A stretch of 9,172 bases of DNA from JBCCSZ01 sp039199225 (GTDB lineage: Bacteria > Bacteroidota > Bacteroidia > Chitinophagales > Saprospiraceae). Below are positions 6,842 through 9,172 of the stretch, piece after piece. The first letter of the stretch is position 1, and every line of letters starts with the position of its first letter. The DNA is taken from NCBI GenBank assembly GCA_039199225.1, contig JBCCSZ010000313.1, positions 1-9,172 on the forward strand, in the 5' to 3' direction. Position numbers and translations under genes: made by a program. Below the pieces are notes generated by a model. That model was not told the DNA's origin, did no database searches, and worked only from the letters and a program-made list of their open reading frames with translations.

Positions 6842-7114
6842 TTATTTTGCAATCATTAGCTTCTGGAAATAGTGTACGTTATCTTTCTCGATTCGCAGGA
6901 AGTACATTCCTGGCGTTACATCGTTTACATCAATTCTGGAAATTTGATCGATTGTTCTGACGGCCTTCAGCAGCTTTCCGTTGAGGTCGAATAGGGTCAA
7001 CTGAACAGTTTCATTCAGTGTTTCCTCAAACTCAACCTGGAAGAAATTGCTCGTTGGGTTCGGGAAGACCCGAATGCCATTTTCTGCAGCATCCAACACA
7101 TCGACACTGGTGAC
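6842..7114 (-). other. T9SS type A C-terminal sorting domain (region of the repeat protein)
   Basis: The last 90 residues carry the usual order of marks: FPNPTSN, a strand with LFDLNGKLL, IDVNDVTPGMYFLRI, and a final QKLMIAK. In known members the domain is recognised by the outer-membrane translocon and then removed as the protein is attached to the surface or released. This is also the best lineage clue in the window, since T9SS is confined to Bacteroidota and close relatives. Confidence 0.9.
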
Positions 7115-9172
7115 GCCACCGAAGATGATGTCGTCCAGGAAGTAGGTCTTCTCGCCTGCATCCGTTCCGCCCGTACCAAAGTTGAAGAAGACAGAAATCT
7201 TGCTGTAGGAATTGTTAAAGTCAATGGCAGCTGTTCCGTCTGCTTGGTTGGTAAAGTCAAATTCTAGCACTTCCCAATCTTCCGTAACAGTCGTCATTGC
7301 TTCCGTCTCAACACTGATATTGGTATCATTGGCATCTTCCACTTTTATTCTGACGGGGATGCCAGCATCTGGTGTCCAAACGCGGATGTTCATTTTGGTA
7401 TTGTTCATAGCAAAAGGGATGGCATTTGCCAATCCAAAATCACCCACGGTCGTTCCGGCCCAGGTTTCTGCTCCGGTGGTTTTTACGATGCGTGCGACGA
7501 TGTTGTCAGGGTCTGTTGGGTCTGCAACAATGTCTGAAACATTACCGCCAAAATCGACCATCGCATGGTCTACATTCGCTGTATCCTGGAAGGTGATTGG
7601 CAAGTCAACTTGCTCTTTTCCATTACCGATGAATTGGACATCATCCCAGTAGTACGTTTTCTCGCCAGCCTCTATGCCGGTTGTACCGAAGTTGAAGAAG
7701 ACAGAAATCTTATCGTAGGTGTTGGCAAAGTCAATAGGAGCGGTTCCCGTGGCCTGGTTGGCGAAGTCCAGCTCGATGGTTTCCCAAGCCATGGCGGTGG
7801 TTGTTGCCGTTTCGGTTTCTACGCTGATGGAAGGGTCTTTGGCATCTTCCACTTTTAGTCTGACGGGTATACCTGCATCCGGTGACCATACGCGAATTGT
7901 AATCTTAGTTGCACCCGGACCAAAAGGAATAGCTGAGGCCAAACCATTGATACCCATGGTTGTACCGGCCCACAATTCTGACACATCGGTCTTAATGGTT
8001 TGTCCAACGAGATTGTCTGAGTCAGTAGGATCGACCACGATGGAAGAGGCATTGCCACCAAAGTCTATCAGGGCGTAATCGACCGTTGCGGTATCTTCAA
8101 AGGTGATGGGCAGGTCGACTTGAGCCTTTCCGCTTCCGATGAACTCGACATCGTCCCAATAGTACGTTTTCTCGCCAGCCTCTGCGCCGGTTGTACCGAA
8201 GTTGAAGAAGATGGAAATCTTATCGTAGGTATTGGCAAAGTCAATAGCAGCGGTTCCGTCTGCTTGGTTGGCAAAGTCCAGCTCGATGGTTTCCCAAGCC
8301 ATCGCTACCGTTGTCGATGTTTCTGTTTCGACACTAATAGCAGCGTTTGTGGCATCTTCCACTTTTATTCTGATAGGGATACCTGCATCTGGTGACCATA
8401 CGCGAACACTCATCTTTGTAGCTCCTGCAGCAAAAGGAATGGCTTTGAGCAGTCCGTCGTCACCCATGGTTGTACCGGCCCACAATTCTGACATATCGGT
8501 TTTGATGGCTTGTCCAACGAGGTTGTCCGGATCGGTTGGATCGACAATGATAGAGGAGGCATTGCCGCCAAAGTCTACCAAGTTGTAATCTACTGTTGCG
8601 GTGTCTTCAAAAGTAATTGGCAGATCGATTTGATCTTTGCTGCTACCACCACCGCCACCACCGATGAATTTGGTGTCGTCCCAGTAGTAAGTCTTTTCAC
8701 CAGCTTCTGCACCCGTTGTACCAAAGTTGAAGAAGATGGAAATCTTATCGTAGGTATTGTTAAAATTAATGGCAGCTGTTCCATCAGCCTGATTGTTGAA
8801 ATCGAATTCAAGGGTTTCCCAAGCTGCGGCAGTGGTTGTCATTGCTTCGGTCTCTACACTGATGGCCGCATTTGTCGCATCCTCCACTTTTACTCTCACA
8901 GGGATGCCTGCATCTGGTGACCATACGCGAACGCTCATCTTAGTTTCTCCGTCCTGGAAAGGAATGACTGAAGCCAATCCATTGTCCCCCATGGTTGTAC
9001 CGGCCCACAATTCTGACATATCGGTTTTGATGGCTTGTCCAACGAGATTGTCCGGATCGGTTGGGTCAACAACGATGGAGGAGGCATTGCCACCAAAGTC
9101 TACCAATGCATAATCTACTGTTGCAGTATCTTCGAAGGTAATTGGCAGGTCGACCTTTTCTTTGCCACCACC
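6842..9172 (-). CDS. T9SS-secreted protein with four tandem carbohydrate-binding-like repeats (N-terminus missing)
   Basis: The frame is open from the right edge to TAA at 6842, giving 776 visible residues; the true start lies outside the window, and the TTG at 9104-9106 is only an internal codon. Visible residues 7-181, 182-351, 352-521 and 522-686 are four copies of one beta-sandwich module. Each starts with DLPITF and FGGN, continues through WAGTT and RVWTP/RVWSP-DAGIP, and ends with FFNFG and a KTY-DD close. I know this module as an unclassified CBM-like domain found in secreted Bacteroidota glucanases; sugar binding is inferred from that, not proven. Residues 687-776 form a type A T9SS sorting domain (VFPNPTSNFF, LFDLNGKLL, PGMYFLRIE, QKLMIAK), which directs export across the outer membrane and usually surface attachment. 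A catalytic domain such as GH16 may lie upstream outside the window. The gene converges on the phosphorylase and is not in its operon, but the pairing suggests shared polysaccharide use. Confidence 0.88.
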   Translation of the reverse strand, partial: GGGKEKVDLPITFEDTATVDYALVDFGGNASSIVVDPTDPDNLVGQAIKTDMSELWAGTTMGDNGLASVIPFQDGETKMSVRVWSPDAGIPVRVKVEDATNAAISVETEAMTTTAAAWETLEFDFNNQADGTAAINFNNTYDKISIFFNFGTTGAEAGEKTYYWDDTKFIGGGGGGSSKDQIDLPITFEDTATVDYNLVDFGGNASSIIVDPTDPDNLVGQAIKTDMSELWAGTTMGDDGLLKAIPFAAGATKMSVRVWSPDAGIPIRIKVEDATNAAISVETETSTTVAMAWETIELDFANQADGTAAIDFANTYDKISIFFNFGTTGAEAGEKTYYWDDVEFIGSGKAQVDLPITFEDTATVDYALIDFGGNASSIVVDPTDSDNLVGQTIKTDVSELWAGTTMGINGLASAIPFGPGATKITIRVWSPDAGIPVRLKVEDAKDPSISVETETATTTAMAWETIELDFANQATGTAPIDFANTYDKISVFFNFGTTGIEAGEKTYYWDDVQFIGNGKEQVDLPITFQDTANVDHAMVDFGGNVSDIVADPTDPDNIVARIVKTTGAETWAGTTVGDFGLANAIPFAMNNTKMNIRVWTPDAGIPVRIKVEDANDTNISVETEAMTTVTEDWEVLEFDFTNQADGTAAIDFNNSYSKISVFFNFGTGGTDAGEKTYFLDDIIFGGVTSVDVLDAAENGIRVFPNPTSNFFQVEFEETLNETVQLTLFDLNGKLLKAVRTIDQISRIDVNDVTPGMYFLRIEKDNVHYFQKLMIAK
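7115..7609 (-). repeat. CBM-like repeat unit 4, divergent
   Basis: This unit is 165 residues and is the least like the others: TANVDHAMVDF, ARIVKTTGAETW, RVWTPDAG and KTYFLDD replace the shared forms. It has no glycine linker and runs directly into the sorting domain. Confidence 0.82.
7610..8119 (-). repeat. CBM-like repeat unit 3
   Basis: This unit is 170 residues and ends with the linker GNGKEQ. It differs from unit 2 at roughly 29 positions, most of them in the first half (by eye). Confidence 0.85.
8120..8629 (-). repeat. CBM-like repeat unit 2
   Basis: This unit is 170 residues and ends with the linker GSGKAQ. Its first half (FGGN through TNAAISVETE) follows unit 1 closely, while its second half (WETIELDFANQ through the YYWDD close) follows unit 3 more closely. 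Confidence 0.85.
8630..9154 (-). repeat. CBM-like repeat unit 1
   Basis: This unit of 175 residues includes the longest linker, which has six glycines and then SSKDQ. It differs from unit 2 at about 23 of 166 aligned residues (counted by eye). It is preceded by GGGKEK, which looks like the end of another such linker, so at least one more domain probably lies upstream. Confidence 0.85.
8645..8662 (-). repeat. Glycine-codon microsatellite in the linker
   Basis: Six consecutive glycine codons (plus-strand units ACC ACC ACC GCC ACC ACC) form the linker between repeat units 1 and 2. Units 2 and 3 have only single glycines in the same place. Slippage here would change linker length in steps of one residue without a frameshift. 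The right edge of the window falls in a second such run (9164-9172). Confidence 0.75.

Noticed and set aside
7212..9113. Series of plus-strand frames opposite the repeat protein
   Set aside because: They recur with the same spacing as the repeats and are antisense shadows of the repetitive coding strand; none has a recognisable domain.
7115..9172. CRISPR-like or mobile-element origin of the direct repeats
   Set aside because: The roughly 500-base repeats are in frame, protein-coding and domain-sized, with no short spacers, terminal inverted repeats or transposase.

Overview
The window looks like chromosomal DNA of a Bacteroidota bacterium, most likely a marine, polysaccharide-degrading member of the Saprospiria (Lewinella/Saprospiraceae-like). 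Three things suggest this. A secreted protein ends in a type IX secretion (T9SS) sorting domain. Genes start without Shine-Dalgarno sequences. At least one upstream region carries a Bacteroidota-type TTG / TAnnTTTG promoter. The lineage call is inference from style and families, not from a marker gene.

Layout from left to right. The left edge holds what may be the last 25 codons of a plus-strand gene, followed by an AT-rich convergent gap and a minus-strand DinB-superfamily gene (199-699). A roughly 400-base gap without a credible gene leads, through a good promoter candidate at 1040-1066, into a two-gene plus-strand unit. Its first gene (1103-1714) encodes a secreted beta-rich protein with a Ser/Asp/Lys low-complexity insert. 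Its second (1758-2792) encodes a membrane-spanning regulator with a periplasmic sensor part and a cytoplasmic LuxR-type helix-turn-helix. After a 237-base intergenic region with a weak terminator, palindromes and promoter-like boxes come two translationally coupled genes. One is a GPH-family sugar:cation symporter (3030-4412). The other is a GH94 phosphorylase (4405-6795) whose sequence matches the cellobionic acid phosphorylase branch, including the Arg/Lys/Gln set known to bind the aldonate carboxylate. A strong hairpin (6796-6821) separates it from a convergent minus-strand gene (6842 to beyond 9172). The visible part of that gene is four tandem carbohydrate-binding-like beta-sandwich repeats plus a T9SS C-terminal domain; its N-terminus lies outside the window.

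How they may work together: the symporter would import cellobionate or a related beta-glucosyl aldonate/uronate, and the phosphorylase would split it with phosphate into glucose 1-phosphate and gluconate, saving ATP. Cellobionate is the product of oxidative (LPMO-type) cellulose attack. The cell-surface repeat protein next door is a plausible polysaccharide-binding or -degrading partner. The membrane LuxR regulator and its secreted companion sit directly upstream and could sense envelope or extracellular conditions, but control of the sugar genes by them is only a hypothesis.
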